Part shown: positions 1 to 8,738 of the stretch, one piece after another
Layout of the letters: the number at the start of each line of letters is the position of its first letter
How positions within the stretch are numbered: position 1 is the stretch's first letter
DNA from: Streptomyces sp. Je 1-332
Lineage (GTDB): Bacteria; Actinomycetota; Actinomycetes; Streptomycetales; Streptomycetaceae
NCBI RefSeq assembly: GCF_040730185.1
Contig: NZ_CP160402.1
Location: 124,001-188,000, forward strand
DNA length: 64,000 bases
Direction of reading: 5' to 3'
Program-made: the position numbers and the translations under genes
Notes under the pieces: model-generated
Database searches by the model: none
Seen by the model: only the letters and a program-made list of their open reading frames with translations
Told to the model about the DNA's origin: nothing

Positions 1-957
1 GGCACAGTCGCCGCCGTCGTTTCGTGGGGCGTCACGTTGTACTTCATCGTTGGAAGCGATGAGAGCGGGGTGTGGGGAATCGGGGAAATCGCGGCGCTCC
101 TGCTTCTGTTGTGCAGTGTCTGCTGGCGGGCCTCGGATCGCACCGCCACCATCTTGGCGCCCGCGTTGGCGCTCGCCTGCATGGCCGTGCCGACACGTGA
201 TGCCAACCCGCAGGAGTGGACCCTTGCCATCTCACTCATCACCCTGATCGTCGCGACGTTCTCCATCCTCCTGCGGGCACAGAGACAACGACGTTTCCGT
301 GATCTCGCCGAAACACGCTCCGTCGAACGCAGAGCCCTGGCACGGGAGTTGCACGATGTGGTCGCTCACCACATCACCGGCATCATCGTTCAGGCGAAGG
401 CGATCCGCTTCGTAGGAGCGCAAGGGCAAGTACCGGATGACGCCCTGGAACGCATCGAGACGGAAGCCGCCGAAGCGCTCAATGCGATGAAACGGCTCGT
501 GGCGGTCATGCGCCGAACCGGCGACCGCGAGAACACGGGCCCTCTTGCCCCCACAGGGCTCGGCGGACTGCCCCAGGTGGCTCGGGATTTCGCCCGCACT
601 GGACCACCGGTAGAACTCGACATCGCACCCGGTGTCGAGTCAGGACTTCCGGCTGACGTTCGCGCCGGGGTTCACCGGATCGTCCGCGAGGCGCTGACCA
701 ACATCCGCAAACACGCAGCCGACGCCACCCTCGTGCGCATCTCACTGCGCGAGCTGCCCACCGGGCTCGAACTGAAAGTCGTCAACGACGGCCACCGTGC
801 AGCCGGCCTCCCGCCTCGCGCCCGAGGTGGGGGCTTCGGGCTGGAAGGCATGCGCGAGAGGGCAGCCGCCATGGCAGGACGCCTGGACGCCGGCCCCACT
901 GACGAAGGCGGCTGGCAGGTACGGGCCCTCCTCCCCCTGCGGCCTCCCGGCGCGTGA
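1..957 (+). CDS. Sensor histidine kinase, 5' end cut by window
   Basis: Membrane two-component sensor kinase of the HisKA_3/NarL-partner class. The frame is open to base 1, so the true start lies upstream; the first in-window start (TTG at 37) is not the real one. Hydrophobic N-terminal segments give at least two membrane helices. The dimerisation/phosphoacceptor box reads ELHDVVAHH (His about residue 106 counted from base 37). The HATPase_c domain follows, with an N-box REALTNIRKHA and a G-box GGGFGLEGMRERA near the C-terminus. Its response regulator should lie adjacent, but none is seen downstream, so it is probably left of the window or elsewhere. It ends about 95 bp before a strong bidirectional terminator. 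Confidence 0.9.
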   Translation, partial: GTVAAVVSWGVTLYFIVGSDESGVWGIGEIAALLLLLCSVCWRASDRTATILAPALALACMAVPTRDANPQEWTLAISLITLIVATFSILLRAQRQRRFRDLAETRSVERRALARELHDVVAHHITGIIVQAKAIRFVGAQGQVPDDALERIETEAAEALNAMKRLVAVMRRTGDRENTGPLAPTGLGGLPQVARDFARTGPPVELDIAPGVESGLPADVRAGVHRIVREALTNIRKHAADATLVRISLRELPTGLELKVVNDGHRAAGLPPRARGGGFGLEGMRERAAAMAGRLDAGPTDEGGWQVRALLPLRPPGA

Positions 958-1050
958 TCCGTCTCGCTCTGCCGACTTTCCGAACGGGTCGAGGAGAGGG
1001 ACGAGTAGGTCTCCTACCGAGGGAACTCGCACTGGCTCCATGAGCGAACC

Positions 1051-1094
1051 TCCGCCCCGTGCCCGTGCCTTCGAAGGCACGGGCACGGGGCGGA
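1051..1094. terminator. Perfect inverted repeat, bidirectional terminator
   Basis: A 44-nt perfect palindrome (21-22 bp arms, centre TTCGAA) lies between the converging sensor kinase (+) and the small secreted protein gene (-). Its position and GC-rich stem fit a shared rho-independent-like terminator, although no T-tract follows. Confidence 0.75.
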
Positions 1095-1153
1095 TGATGG
1101 TGACTGCTGGGTGCGCTGCGGATCTGGGCGCTAGGTCCTGCCACCTGGCTGGC

Positions 1154-1558
1154 TCAGCCTGTGGCCGGGCTGGGGGTCGGGCCATCATCGGGCGTCGGGT
1201 TCGGCGTCGGCGTCGGGCTCGGCGTCGGGTTGTCGATGATGTGGGCCTTGGTCCGCCACTTGACGACCTTGCCGTTGCTGTACACCTTCGTGTGGACCAT
1301 GAACTTCCCATCGAATTCGGTGTACTCCTTCACCACACGCACCGGGCGGGGCTTCTTCTTGTTCTGGCCCTTCTTCTTGCCGACGGCGGCGGCAGACTGG
1401 CCCCCATCGCTGTTCGGGGCTTTCTGGCTGACGGTGCTCGATGTCGACGAAGGCGCCGGCGCGGCCATGGATTCGACCGCGGGAACCAGGGACAGACTGC
1501 CCAGCGCGGCAACGACGATGCCGGCGCGCACGGTGCGACGAGACAGAGCAGAACGCAT
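1154..1558 (-). CDS. Small secreted protein with Pro-Thr tail
   Basis: Exported 134-residue protein of unknown function. I place the start at the ATG at 1558 because GAAGGGA lies just upstream and the protein then opens with a signal peptide (MRSALSRRTVRAG, a hydrophobic stretch, then an Ala-rich cleavage region). The mature part has a basic stretch KKKGQNKKKPRP, then a core ending in KVYSNGKVVKW, then a Pro/Thr-rich tail. The SNGK..W core and the NPTPDDG tail recur in the larger protein at 4103-5128, so the two look like paralogues. No catalytic motif is visible. Confidence 0.7.
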   Translation of the reverse strand: MRSALSRRTVRAGIVVAALGSLSLVPAVESMAAPAPSSTSSTVSQKAPNSDGGQSAAAVGKKKGQNKKKPRPVRVVKEYTEFDGKFMVHTKVYSNGKVVKWRTKAHIIDNPTPSPTPTPNPTPDDGPTPSPATG

Positions 1559-2005
1559 GATGTTTCCCTTCAGAGGCCTGGCGGTACGTGGTGCACCGCG
1601 CAGAACGGTTCGGTGGTCGTCGGCCGGCCCACCCCCCCTGCTTGCGGGCCGACCGACATCTACCAACGTAGGAAACCGGGCGCTCCTGCCGCTTCAGCCC
1701 TTTGGCCAAGGAATGGGCAACCGAAAGTACTGAGACAGGGCGGCAGGCCGCACCGGGGGATGACGGATGATTCGCCGGTCCAGGAGGCGCGCGCGGTGAA
1801 GGGCGGCCTGCTGCTCTTCTCAGCCCCGGGCAGCGACTTCTTGATGCGCTCGGACCGTGTCCCGCGCGCCGCGCTCCCGCCAACCGCACCCGGTTCTATC
1901 TGCACGACTCGCCAACATGTCTCCTTCACCAGGGTGGCTAGGAGGCGCGAGCGCCGTGGCATGGTGATCCGGAGTTCACGGCCGGACAGCGCAGGGAGAA
2001 CGTGG
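1559..2005. other. Intergenic, divergent promoter region
   Basis: About 450 bp between the divergent secreted-protein gene (-) and membrane-protein gene (+). Long frames cross it, but they are GC-skew shadows without ribosome sites. I recognise no remnant or RNA here. Confidence 0.4.
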
Positions 2006-2521
2006 ATGATGTCGTCAAAAGCCCCCATCCCCTCTCGGCCTCGGCCCGATGGGTCTGAAGGCTCCCGGCCATCGCCCTGGCTGCGCCTGTTGCCCGGCAT
2101 TTCCCCCAAGCGCCGTGGCTTCGTGCTGGCCTGGTGGGGATTCACTCTCACCTTCGGCGGAATGCGCCTCCTCACCTGGCTCATCCACATTGACGCCGCC
2201 GGGGTCGGCGACATGGAGGCCGGCGGAGTTCACATCCATCACTATGTGTGGGGATTCCTCTTGCTCGCGGCGGTCGGCGCGGCAGGTTTGAGCGATCGCT
2301 CGGCGCGGGCACGCGCCTGGTTGGGACTGGCCTACGGCGTGGGCTTGGCTCTCGTCATCGACGAGGCGGCATTGCTGATCAGCTTGGAAGACGTCTACTG
2401 GGACACTCAGGGCGGGGTAAGTATCGCGCTGGCCATCGCCGTGATCGCTGTCGCAGGCAGCGTTCTGGCTGTTACACGAGGGCGCCGCGCCTCCAAGGAT
2501 GAGGACCTCAACGCCGCCTGA
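2006..2521 (+). CDS. Integral membrane protein with HIHHYVWG motif
   Basis: A 171-residue membrane protein of unknown function. The start at ATG 2006 is chosen for the GGGAG site about 8 bases upstream; a far longer frame reaching back to 797 is rejected as a shadow. About four hydrophobic segments are visible (near residues 38-60, 80-96, 106-126 and 138-156). A histidine cluster HIHHYVWG (His 76, 78, 79) precedes the second helix, and acidic pairs (D119/E120, E128/D133) face the third and fourth, which could form a metal site. It is monocistronic and ends at a strong terminator. Confidence 0.75.
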   Translation: MMSSKAPIPSRPRPDGSEGSRPSPWLRLLPGISPKRRGFVLAWWGFTLTFGGMRLLTWLIHIDAAGVGDMEAGGVHIHHYVWGFLLLAAVGAAGLSDRSARARAWLGLAYGVGLALVIDEAALLISLEDVYWDTQGGVSIALAIAVIAVAGSVLAVTRGRRASKDEDLNAA

Positions 2522-2556
2522 CACCGAGAAGGCAGCCACCAATCCTACGCAAGACG

Positions 2557-2608
2557 CCTTGGCAGAGGACCCGAGCAGTCGTACGGCTGCTCGGGTCCTC
2601 TGCCAAGG
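2557..2608. terminator. Strong bidirectional terminator
   Basis: Two perfect 22-nt arms (2557-2578 and 2587-2608) around an 8-nt loop, between the converging membrane-protein gene and the DUF4232 gene. It probably terminates both. Confidence 0.85.
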
Positions 2609-2646
2609 GTCGAGGGGACGTACACGACCCGACGCATGCCCGCTTC

Positions 2647-3486
2647 TCAGGAGGTCAGTTGCACCTTCTCGGCCGGCTCCTTGGTGCTGACGCATTCCGT
2701 GTAGGGGTTGGGCGCCCCCTTCTCCTGCTTCTCCTGGCACTTCCACGCCGTGCCGTTCACGGTGACGGTGACGGGCGGAGTTTTCTTGGCCTCGATGACC
2801 TTGCCGAATGCGCTGGAGACCTTCTGTGCGGTGGGGCAGGCATCCTTACCCTTCGAGGTGATGGCTGTCACGGCCAGCCCGTTCCAACCGTTCCCGCACT
2901 GGATCTCTTGCCCGGCGGAGCTACCGGAGTGCACCTTGAGGGTCGCCCCCACCGGGCCCACAACGTTGCCCGGGTGGGTAGCGGCTTCTTGCCGGGTCAC
3001 CGGCCCCCATTTCCACGGCAGGCTGCTGGACGCTTTGTTGTCCGGCGGCGTCACGATCGCCTTCGTCGGGCTGATGGCCTGTCGGGGTTCGTCCTTCTCG
3101 CTGAGAAAAAGGAACGTGAACGTGGTGCTCTCGCCCGGTGCCAAGGACACCTGCTTCGGGGCGGGCTTGCTGGTGTCGTGGAGCCTCTCCTCGTCCGTGC
3201 CCTTGGTCAGGGCGACATCGGGATGGCCCTGGAGCGTGCACGTTGCGTCGCTGGAGTTGCGCAGCTGCACGACAGCCGTTTCCTGCTCACCCGTTGGTTC
3301 GCTGGAGCGGGCCGAGCCCGCATCACTCCAGGAAGCCTGGAGCTGGTTCGTACGGCAGGAAGCCGGTGCGGCCGAGGCGGGTGGGCCCGCGAAGAGAACC
3401 AACGGCGTTGCGCAAGCGGCAGCAGCGGCCCAGGCCACCATGGTTCTGGTGGCGGCGGCCGGGCGATGGTGCACGTGACTGCTCAT
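2647..3486 (-). CDS. Secreted DUF4232-domain protein
   Basis: Exported 279-residue protein. The start at ATG 3486 is fixed by GGAGGT eight bases upstream; the frame's longer N-terminus is not used. A histidine/Arg-rich n-region and a hydrophobic Ala-rich stretch form the signal peptide. The mature protein opens with CRTNQLQASW, followed by VVQLRNSSDATCTLQGHPDV and LAPGESTTFTF, the usual beta-sandwich signature of actinobacterial DUF4232 proteins. Cysteines could pair after export. The role is unknown in the family; cell-envelope association is my inference. Confidence 0.8.
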   Translation of the reverse strand: MSSHVHHRPAAATRTMVAWAAAAACATPLVLFAGPPASAAPASCRTNQLQASWSDAGSARSSEPTGEQETAVVQLRNSSDATCTLQGHPDVALTKGTDEERLHDTSKPAPKQVSLAPGESTTFTFLFLSEKDEPRQAISPTKAIVTPPDNKASSSLPWKWGPVTRQEAATHPGNVVGPVGATLKVHSGSSAGQEIQCGNGWNGLAVTAITSKGKDACPTAQKVSSAFGKVIEAKKTPPVTVTVNGTAWKCQEKQEKGAPNPYTECVSTKEPAEKVQLTS

Positions 3487-3823
3487 GGAGTTACCTCCGG
3501 AGTCCGACAGGAAGCCTCGCTTCACGAGGCAGCGGTGTCCTACAGCACTCCACGGGGCTCGGAGCGCGGACGTGTCCATTATCCCGGCGGTTGCACAAGG
3601 CGACAGGCGAACCCGAATGGATACGGGGTACCGGTATATGCACGATTTGACGACCACCGCAGATTTTCTTCAACTCCAGGTGCAGCAATGTGGTTTGTGA
3701 GTTTCGATGCGCTCACTTCCCAATCATCTCTCGCCATACCCTGCGGGGGTTCCTCGGCTAAGAAGATGGGTCCGCACGTTGTTGGTGTCGGAAAGGAAGA
3801 AATACCTTCCTCGCTTTCCCCGT

Positions 3824-3931
3824 CTCGCCGATATCTCGACCGGCAAGACCTACAAGGCTGGCAACGCCTACGAAGCCGACATCTTCTGCAAGGGCACAAA
3901 GATCGGCACCCTACCCTCAGCAAGCGCCTGA
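3824..3931 (+). pseudogene. Remnant of the secreted-repeat protein family
   Basis: The plus-strand frame ending at 3931 carries GKTYKAGNAYEADIF then KGTKIGTL, clearly homologous to GKVYKVGGKFEADIF then QGKKIGTL in the protein encoded at 4103-5128 on the opposite strand. Upstream of LADIS the frame does not resemble any coding sequence and there is no signal peptide. I read this as the surviving C-terminal scrap of a third, inverted family member. Confidence 0.6.
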
Positions 3932-4038
3932 CGACTTCCCGCGGCAGCCGGGGTGGTGGGGTCGAGGACGGGAGTACAGCTTTCGCACTGGTCACAGCGT
4001 GCTCTGTCGTAGCCGCAGTGGGGACGTGTGGCACAGTT

Positions 4039-4070
4039 CGATGCCCTGCACGTCGCTGTGCAGGGCATCG
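4039..4070. terminator. Hairpin terminator after secreted repeat gene
   Basis: Arms of 13 nt (4039-4051 and 4058-4070) around a 6-nt loop, just past the 3' end of the minus-strand gene at 4103-5128. Confidence 0.75.
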
Positions 4071-4102
4071 CTGTTGCGTCTCTTCGGTCGAGCGAATATC
4101 AC

Positions 4103-5128
4103 TTAGGCGGCAGCGCCTGCCTCCGGCTGCGGGGTGGGGACGACGTCGTCGTCCGGGGCCGGGATCGGCTTGATCGGCTCGTCCTTCTTGTCGTCCTTCT
4201 TGTCGTCGTTCTGCTGCTCGTCCTGTGCCGCGCCGGGCTTCGGCTTGGGGTTGCTGAGCCAGGAGGTGATCTTGCCGTTGGAGGTCATGGTGACGTTCAC
4301 GACGCCCAGGCCGCCGGTCTCACCGAACTTGATCGTGCCGCGGCCGTTGATGACACCCACGGACTTGCCCTTGGAGGTGATCTCCGCCCGGAAGGTCTTG
4401 CCGGTCTTGTAGACCTTGGCGACCGAGCCGTCGACCAGGCCCTTGACGGCGACCAGCTTCTTGCCGGCCTTGCCCTGCTGCGCCACGGTGATCACCGAGT
4501 GCGGCGTAGCGGTGTGCGAGCCGGCCGTCAGCGCGCTGGGCAGAGCGGCCGCCGAGCCCGCGGGGGCAGTTCCGGAGACGTCGTCGGGGGTGGGGTTGGG
4601 GATCGGGTCAGTGATCCCGTCATCCGGAGTGGGGTTCGGAATCGGGTCGGTGATCCCGTCATCAGGGGTGGGGTTCGGGATCGGGTCGGTGATCCCATCC
4701 CTCTTCTTCTGCTCGTCGCTGTTCGGCTTGGCCTTACCGGCCTTTTCCGCCCACAGCTTCCCCTTGTAGGGGTGGAAGCTGTAATTGACGCCGTGGTGCT
4801 TGAGGACGGTCTTTCCGGCCTTGAGCGTGCCGATCTTCTTGCCCTGGTAAAAGATGTCGGCCTCGAACTTCCCGCCGACCTTGTAAACCTTGCCGACCGA
4901 GCCGTCCGCGAGCTTCTGCGTCTGGACCAGCTTGCGCTGCTGGGCGACGGAGAAAGCGTCGACGACGCCGTGGTTGCCGGCGTGTGCAACGGAGGTGACG
5001 GCCGTCTGGTGGTCCGTGCCGGAGTCCTGCGCTGCGGCGTAGGCGGCTGCCGGTGCCCCGAGCGCGACGGCAGCACCGAGGGTGACGGCGGTGGTACGGA
5101 TCGTGCGGCGCGAGTAGGAGTAACGCAT
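4103..5128 (-). CDS. Secreted two-module protein with Pro-rich linker
   Basis: Exported 341-residue protein of unknown function. Start ATG 5128 has AGAGGGA upstream and gives a signal peptide (MRYSYSRRTIRTTAVTLGAA..., cut after AAAYAAA). Two related modules follow: one around LADGSVGKVYKVGGKFEADI, the other around LVDGSVAKVYKTGKTFRAEI. They are separated by three copies of a 13-residue linker unit (DDGITDPIPNPTP) and followed by a charged KKDDKKDE and proline-rich tail. The module ending resembles the smaller protein at 1154-1558. A surface or extracellular structural role is plausible but unproven. Confidence 0.75.
   Translation of the reverse strand: MRYSYSRRTIRTTAVTLGAAVALGAPAAAYAAAQDSGTDHQTAVTSVAHAGNHGVVDAFSVAQQRKLVQTQKLADGSVGKVYKVGGKFEADIFYQGKKIGTLKAGKTVLKHHGVNYSFHPYKGKLWAEKAGKAKPNSDEQKKRDGITDPIPNPTPDDGITDPIPNPTPDDGITDPIPNPTPDDVSGTAPAGSAAALPSALTAGSHTATPHSVITVAQQGKAGKKLVAVKGLVDGSVAKVYKTGKTFRAEITSKGKSVGVINGRGTIKFGETGGLGVVNVTMTSNGKITSWLSNPKPKPGAAQDEQQNDDKKDDKKDEPIKPIPAPDDDVVPTPQPEAGAAA
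4590..4706. repeat. 39-bp tandem repeat, three units, coding
   Basis: Units start at 4590, 4629 and 4668; the first two are near-identical and the third diverges at its end. They encode the 13-residue proline-rich linker of the secreted protein, in frame, so unit number can change without breaking the gene. Confidence 0.85.
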
Positions 5129-5515
5129 GGATGTCCCTCTTTCTAAGTGAGGAAAAGCCTTGTTCCTTTCCTCCGACACCCATAACGCTACGGTTTTCGA
5201 GGGATACGCCGCGTCGGTAAAACGGTCAGACGCATACTGGCCGAAAGGCCAATAGACGGGCCGGACCGCTAGCCCCAAATATTTGCGCACAGAGTGGGTG
5301 GTGGACCAGGTGGAGACGGAGCGGGTCGTCGCAGCGGTCTGCCGGAGCGACGGGCAGAACAGCACCAGCGGCACAGTGGGGGTCACCACCGGGTTGCCTC
5401 GGTGAGCACGTCCAGTTCACTCCGGCGAGCCGGTGAAGGCGTTCTGCGTCGAGGACAGAGATGATCACGCAGGCCCCCGGGGTATCCCGCAATCCTGGGT
5501 CGTGCCGAATGACTC
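5129..5515. other. Intergenic, no gene recognised
   Basis: About 390 bp between divergent genes. A minus-strand frame of 88 codons (5226-5492) lacks a ribosome site and any recognisable domain. Promoters for both flanking genes should lie here. Confidence 0.35.
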
Positions 5516-6124
5516 ATGACAATCGGCCTGGTGTGGTTCGCTGCTGGGGTGACTCAGGACTTGGAGATCGTCGCATTCGAATCCGCCGAGGCCTTCCAGG
5601 CATGGCTCGGCGAGAACCACGACCTCTCCCCCGGCATCTGGCTCAAGCTTCGCAAGAAGGGTCCCGGAATCGCCGCGCTCGACTATGCCCAGGCGCTCGA
5701 CGTGGCACTCTGCTACGGCTGGATCGACGGCCAGAAGGCAAAGTTCGACGACCAGTGCTGGCTCCAGCGGTTCACCCCGCGCAAGTCGCGCAGCAAGTGG
5801 TCCAAGGTCAACCGGGCCAAGGTGGCGGTCCTGATCGAGCAGGGCCGGATGCAGCCGCCGGGACAGGCCGAGGTCGACCGCGCCAAGGCAGACGGCCGCT
5901 GGGAAGCGGCCTACGACGGCGCGAAGACCGCCACAGTTCCGGACGACCTCACGGCAGCCCTGACCGCCAACCCGGCCGCGGCGGAATTCTTCGAGACACT
6001 GGACCGGCAGAATCGCTACGCGGTCCTGTACCGGATCCAGGACGCCAAGAAGGCCGAGACCCGGGCGCGCCGGATCGAGAAGTACGTAGCGATGCTGGCG
6101 AAGGGCGAGAAGCCGCACCCCTAG
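5516..6124 (+). CDS. YdeI/OmpD-associated family protein
   Basis: Cytoplasmic protein of up to 202 residues of the YdeI/OmdA family (bacteriocin-protection/stress-associated; biochemical role unclear). Recognisable blocks are AFQAWLGENH, GIWLKLRKKG, LDYAQALDVALCYGWIDGQK, FTPRKSRSKWSKVN and a C-terminal KAETRARRIEKYVAMLAKGEKP. The family normally starts close to the DLEIVAF strand, so the GTG at 5549 may be the true start rather than the ATG at 5516; neither has a convincing ribosome site. It appears monocistronic. Confidence 0.8.
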   Translation: MTIGLVWFAAGVTQDLEIVAFESAEAFQAWLGENHDLSPGIWLKLRKKGPGIAALDYAQALDVALCYGWIDGQKAKFDDQCWLQRFTPRKSRSKWSKVNRAKVAVLIEQGRMQPPGQAEVDRAKADGRWEAAYDGAKTATVPDDLTAALTANPAAAEFFETLDRQNRYAVLYRIQDAKKAETRARRIEKYVAMLAKGEKPHP

Positions 6125-6334
6125 TCACGGAGGGGGCCGTGGCCATGTGCTGCCCTGGGCTCCCGGGCGCGCCTGCGGCCCCGGCAGCAGCCATCAACCG
6201 CCGGACCCGCGGTTTGGAGAGCTGCATCGGCGGAATCAGGCCCCGCGGGTTTCGGACAGGGGCTCAAGCCCCGGGGCCTGGCCTCCGCGATCTCGGCGGA
6301 GAGTGGCGCGCGATGGTGGGTTTCGAAGTTGGGG

Positions 6335-7771
6335 TCAGCGGGCGTAGAGGAAGGTCTGGCCGTCGTCGTCCTTGGCCTGCACCGCGATGCTGCCGTGCAG
6401 GTTCTTCGCTTTCACGGTGAGGCGGTCACTGGTCACCTTCGCGTCGGCGGACAGGGGGACGGCGAAGTAACCGGTGCCGTCCTGTTCCATCTGGCCGGCG
6501 GTCACCCCGGCGAGGGTCATGGTTCCTGAGGGGAGGGAGAAGGTGGCTCTCGCCTCGGGGGTGATGGAGATGGGCAGTTCTTCGGTGGTGTAGAAGCCGC
6601 TGCCGCCGACGCTGCCGCTGACCTTGTCGACGGGAAGCATCAGTACGCGGGTGCCGTGGTCCTGGATGGCCTTGACGAACGGGTCGATGGACTGCGCCAG
6701 CTGCTTGTTGGTCTTGTCCACGGCGGCGGTGACGCCTTGGCGTACGTCGTCCGGCACCTTTTGTGGCGGCGCCGGTTCGACGCCTTCCAGCAAGGCGTCG
6801 AGCGGGGTGGTGGGGTCCTGGGTGAGCCGGGTCTTGAGGTTCTTGCCCTGGGCGTCGGCGGCCAGGAGCGCGGCCGTGCCGATCGCGTACGGCTCGACGC
6901 CCTTGAAGGCGGTCTTCATCGGCTTCAGTCTGCTCAAGGTGGCCTTGCGGAGGTCGCCGGCGCCGGAGCGGTCGCCTGCCAGGGCCATGGACAACGCGGT
7001 CTGTTCCACGTATTTGGTGGTGCCTTCGAGGAGGTCGACCTGTTTCGGGGAGTCGGCCTCCTCGCGGTGATCGCTCTGGTATTTCTGGCGCCACCACGCC
7101 GTCTTGGTCAGTAGTTCGCGCGCACGGCCGGGGTCCTTGGCGGCGTCCAAGAGGGTGTTGTAGATCATCGCGCGCTCGATACGCGGTGCGGCCCGCAAGG
7201 GGTACAGCTCCTCGCGGTCGCCGCTGCCAGCGGCTTCCAGCTTGGCCAGGGACTTCCAGGTTTTGCCGTCCTTGTTCTGCACGTAGGGGTGGAACTGCTC
7301 GTGGGTGGCGAGCTCGAAGGCGTGCATGGCCGCGCTCGGGCTGGTCAGGCCGAGCGGATCCTGGCGCAGCTGGCCGAGTTCTTTGCCCTGGGCGACCCGC
7401 ACGATCAGGGAGTGCTTGCCCTGCCAGGTGATCACGTCGAATCCGCCGCGCTGTGGCAGCTTGATCTTTTCCGCTCTGACCTTGTCTTCTTCGACGCGGG
7501 TGGCGTGGTCGCGGTCGGCCTCCCACACGCTTCGGCCGTCGGTGAGCAGCAGATTGTGGTCGGAGAAGTCGGCTCCGGGCCAGATCTCGCCCAGGCGCGG
7601 CCACACCGTGGCGATGGCCTGCTGGACCTGTTCGGCCGTCTGCTCCAGCGGAGCGGCGGCGGGGTGCTGCCGGGCGGTGCTCGTGCCGCAGGCTGTCAGA
7701 CCGCCTGCGGCCATGACCGCCAGACCAGCGGCTATCGGCAGGAACCGGGTACGGCGAGGGGCGCAGGTCAT
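6335..7771 (-). CDS. Lipoprotein with HExxH, putative metalloprotease
   Basis: Exported lipoprotein of 478 residues. Start ATG 7771 (GGAG upstream) gives a signal peptide ending in the lipobox LTAC (Cys 28). Residues 157-161 read HEQFH, in a helix-like ELATHEQFHPYV, and about 90 residues later EGTTKYVE (Glu 249/256) resembles the glutamate-helix that completes a gluzincin zinc site. The family is not one I can name. The C-terminal half is alpha-helical, then has a beta-rich end. A zinc peptidase acting outside the membrane is my inference; a decayed, non-catalytic relative cannot be excluded. Confidence 0.6.
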   Translation of the reverse strand: MTCAPRRTRFLPIAAGLAVMAAGGLTACGTSTARQHPAAAPLEQTAEQVQQAIATVWPRLGEIWPGADFSDHNLLLTDGRSVWEADRDHATRVEEDKVRAEKIKLPQRGGFDVITWQGKHSLIVRVAQGKELGQLRQDPLGLTSPSAAMHAFELATHEQFHPYVQNKDGKTWKSLAKLEAAGSGDREELYPLRAAPRIERAMIYNTLLDAAKDPGRARELLTKTAWWRQKYQSDHREEADSPKQVDLLEGTTKYVEQTALSMALAGDRSGAGDLRKATLSRLKPMKTAFKGVEPYAIGTAALLAADAQGKNLKTRLTQDPTTPLDALLEGVEPAPPQKVPDDVRQGVTAAVDKTNKQLAQSIDPFVKAIQDHGTRVLMLPVDKVSGSVGGSGFYTTEELPISITPEARATFSLPSGTMTLAGVTAGQMEQDGTGYFAVPLSADAKVTSDRLTVKAKNLHGSIAVQAKDDDGQTFLYAR

Positions 7772-7938
7772 GCGTACTGCTCCAAGCGCGAGGTGGGCAC
7801 ACAGTGCTTTCAACCGTGTGTGTCACCAATGCGCCGGGGCACGGCATGGTCCGCCGATCGGGGGTGGTGGTTAGGTGGGGTACCCGTTTGGCGGGACTGC
7901 GGCTGCGAGCGGTGGACTTGGGGGTCGAAGGTGGGGGG

Positions 7939-8331
7939 ATGAATCAGCACCTTGCCCCTGCACGCGGCGTCGTTGTGGCAGCTCTCCTCGCTCTTGGCAC
8001 GAGCGTTGTGGCCGGGTGCGGTGCCGAGGACCTTGTCGGTGGCGGCGTAGCCCGTACCGGAGCCTCCCAGGCTGGGAAGATCGCCTTCCGTGTGCACGAG
8101 CACCCTCTGCGTGGCGATCTGAAGTGTACGAGCCAGGGGGACGGCAGCGACGAGATGCGCGTTCGGTGCACGGGCACCACTCAGGACGGCCGCCCGGCGG
8201 AGATGACCGCGACGCTGGGCAAGGGCGCGAAGGTCAGCAGCGGCGACAAGCCGAAAATCACCGGCGCCACGGCCGTCGGCACGGTCGACGGCAAGGAAGT
8301 CTTCCGCGGTGACTGCATCGGCGCCTGCTGA
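7939..8331 (+). CDS. Small lipoprotein
   Basis: A 130-residue lipoprotein. ATG 7939 has a G-rich ribosome site directly upstream and yields a signal peptide with the lipobox VAGC. The mature part is a compact beta-rich domain with paired cysteines (LKCTS and RVRCTG, plus a C-terminal DCIGAC). It resembles small actinobacterial lipoproteins of unknown role. It is transcribed divergently from the HExxH lipoprotein gene, with about 170 bp between starts. Confidence 0.7.
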   Translation: MNQHLAPARGVVVAALLALGTSVVAGCGAEDLVGGGVARTGASQAGKIAFRVHEHPLRGDLKCTSQGDGSDEMRVRCTGTTQDGRPAEMTATLGKGAKVSSGDKPKITGATAVGTVDGKEVFRGDCIGAC

Positions 8332-8738
8332 CGGGTGGCCGGCGCAGGGGGACTCCGCACCCGACGCTTCGGCGCGGACACGTGGATCACTCCTCCTCCG
8401 TTTCGGTGTTGCCGTGTGCCGGTTCGCATTTGATGTCGTAGCGGGCTCAAGAAGTTGGTGGTATGGACCGACACCAGTTCCAGGTCGGCGCTGAGCGCCA
8501 GGGTGAGGGAGCGCTCGAAAGGGTGATCCGCGCATACGGCTGGCGAGAGCGGCGCGACGGTCTAGGAAGCGTTCATGGCCCTGGCCCGATCCCCGGATCC
8601 GGCCTGTGCCACGCAAGCAGCCATCGGAGGCGGTAGGGACGCCACGCCCCTGAGCCGCACGGGCGCGGTCACCAACCGGGTCGGACGGACCGGCCGCCCC
8701 CGGTCCGGACGCCGTCCACTCAAACCGCACGACTCGCG
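8332..8738. other. Intergenic, no supported gene
   Basis: About 400 bp. A short frame from ATG 8463 (about 58 codons, start MDRHQFQVGAERQ) and another at 8575 lack family resemblance and good ribosome sites. I see no convincing remnant or hairpin. Confidence 0.35.

Noticed and set aside
797..2521. Single plus-strand frame of 574 codons
   Set aside because: Only its last 171 codons look like protein and have a ribosome site (ATG 2006). The rest is antisense to the secreted-protein gene.
2659..4173. Plus-strand frame of 504 codons
   Set aside because: Antisense shadow of the DUF4232 gene; Arg/Gly-rich without any domain.
7810..8730. Minus-strand frame of 306 codons
   Set aside because: Antisense to the small lipoprotein gene, with no ribosome site or domain.
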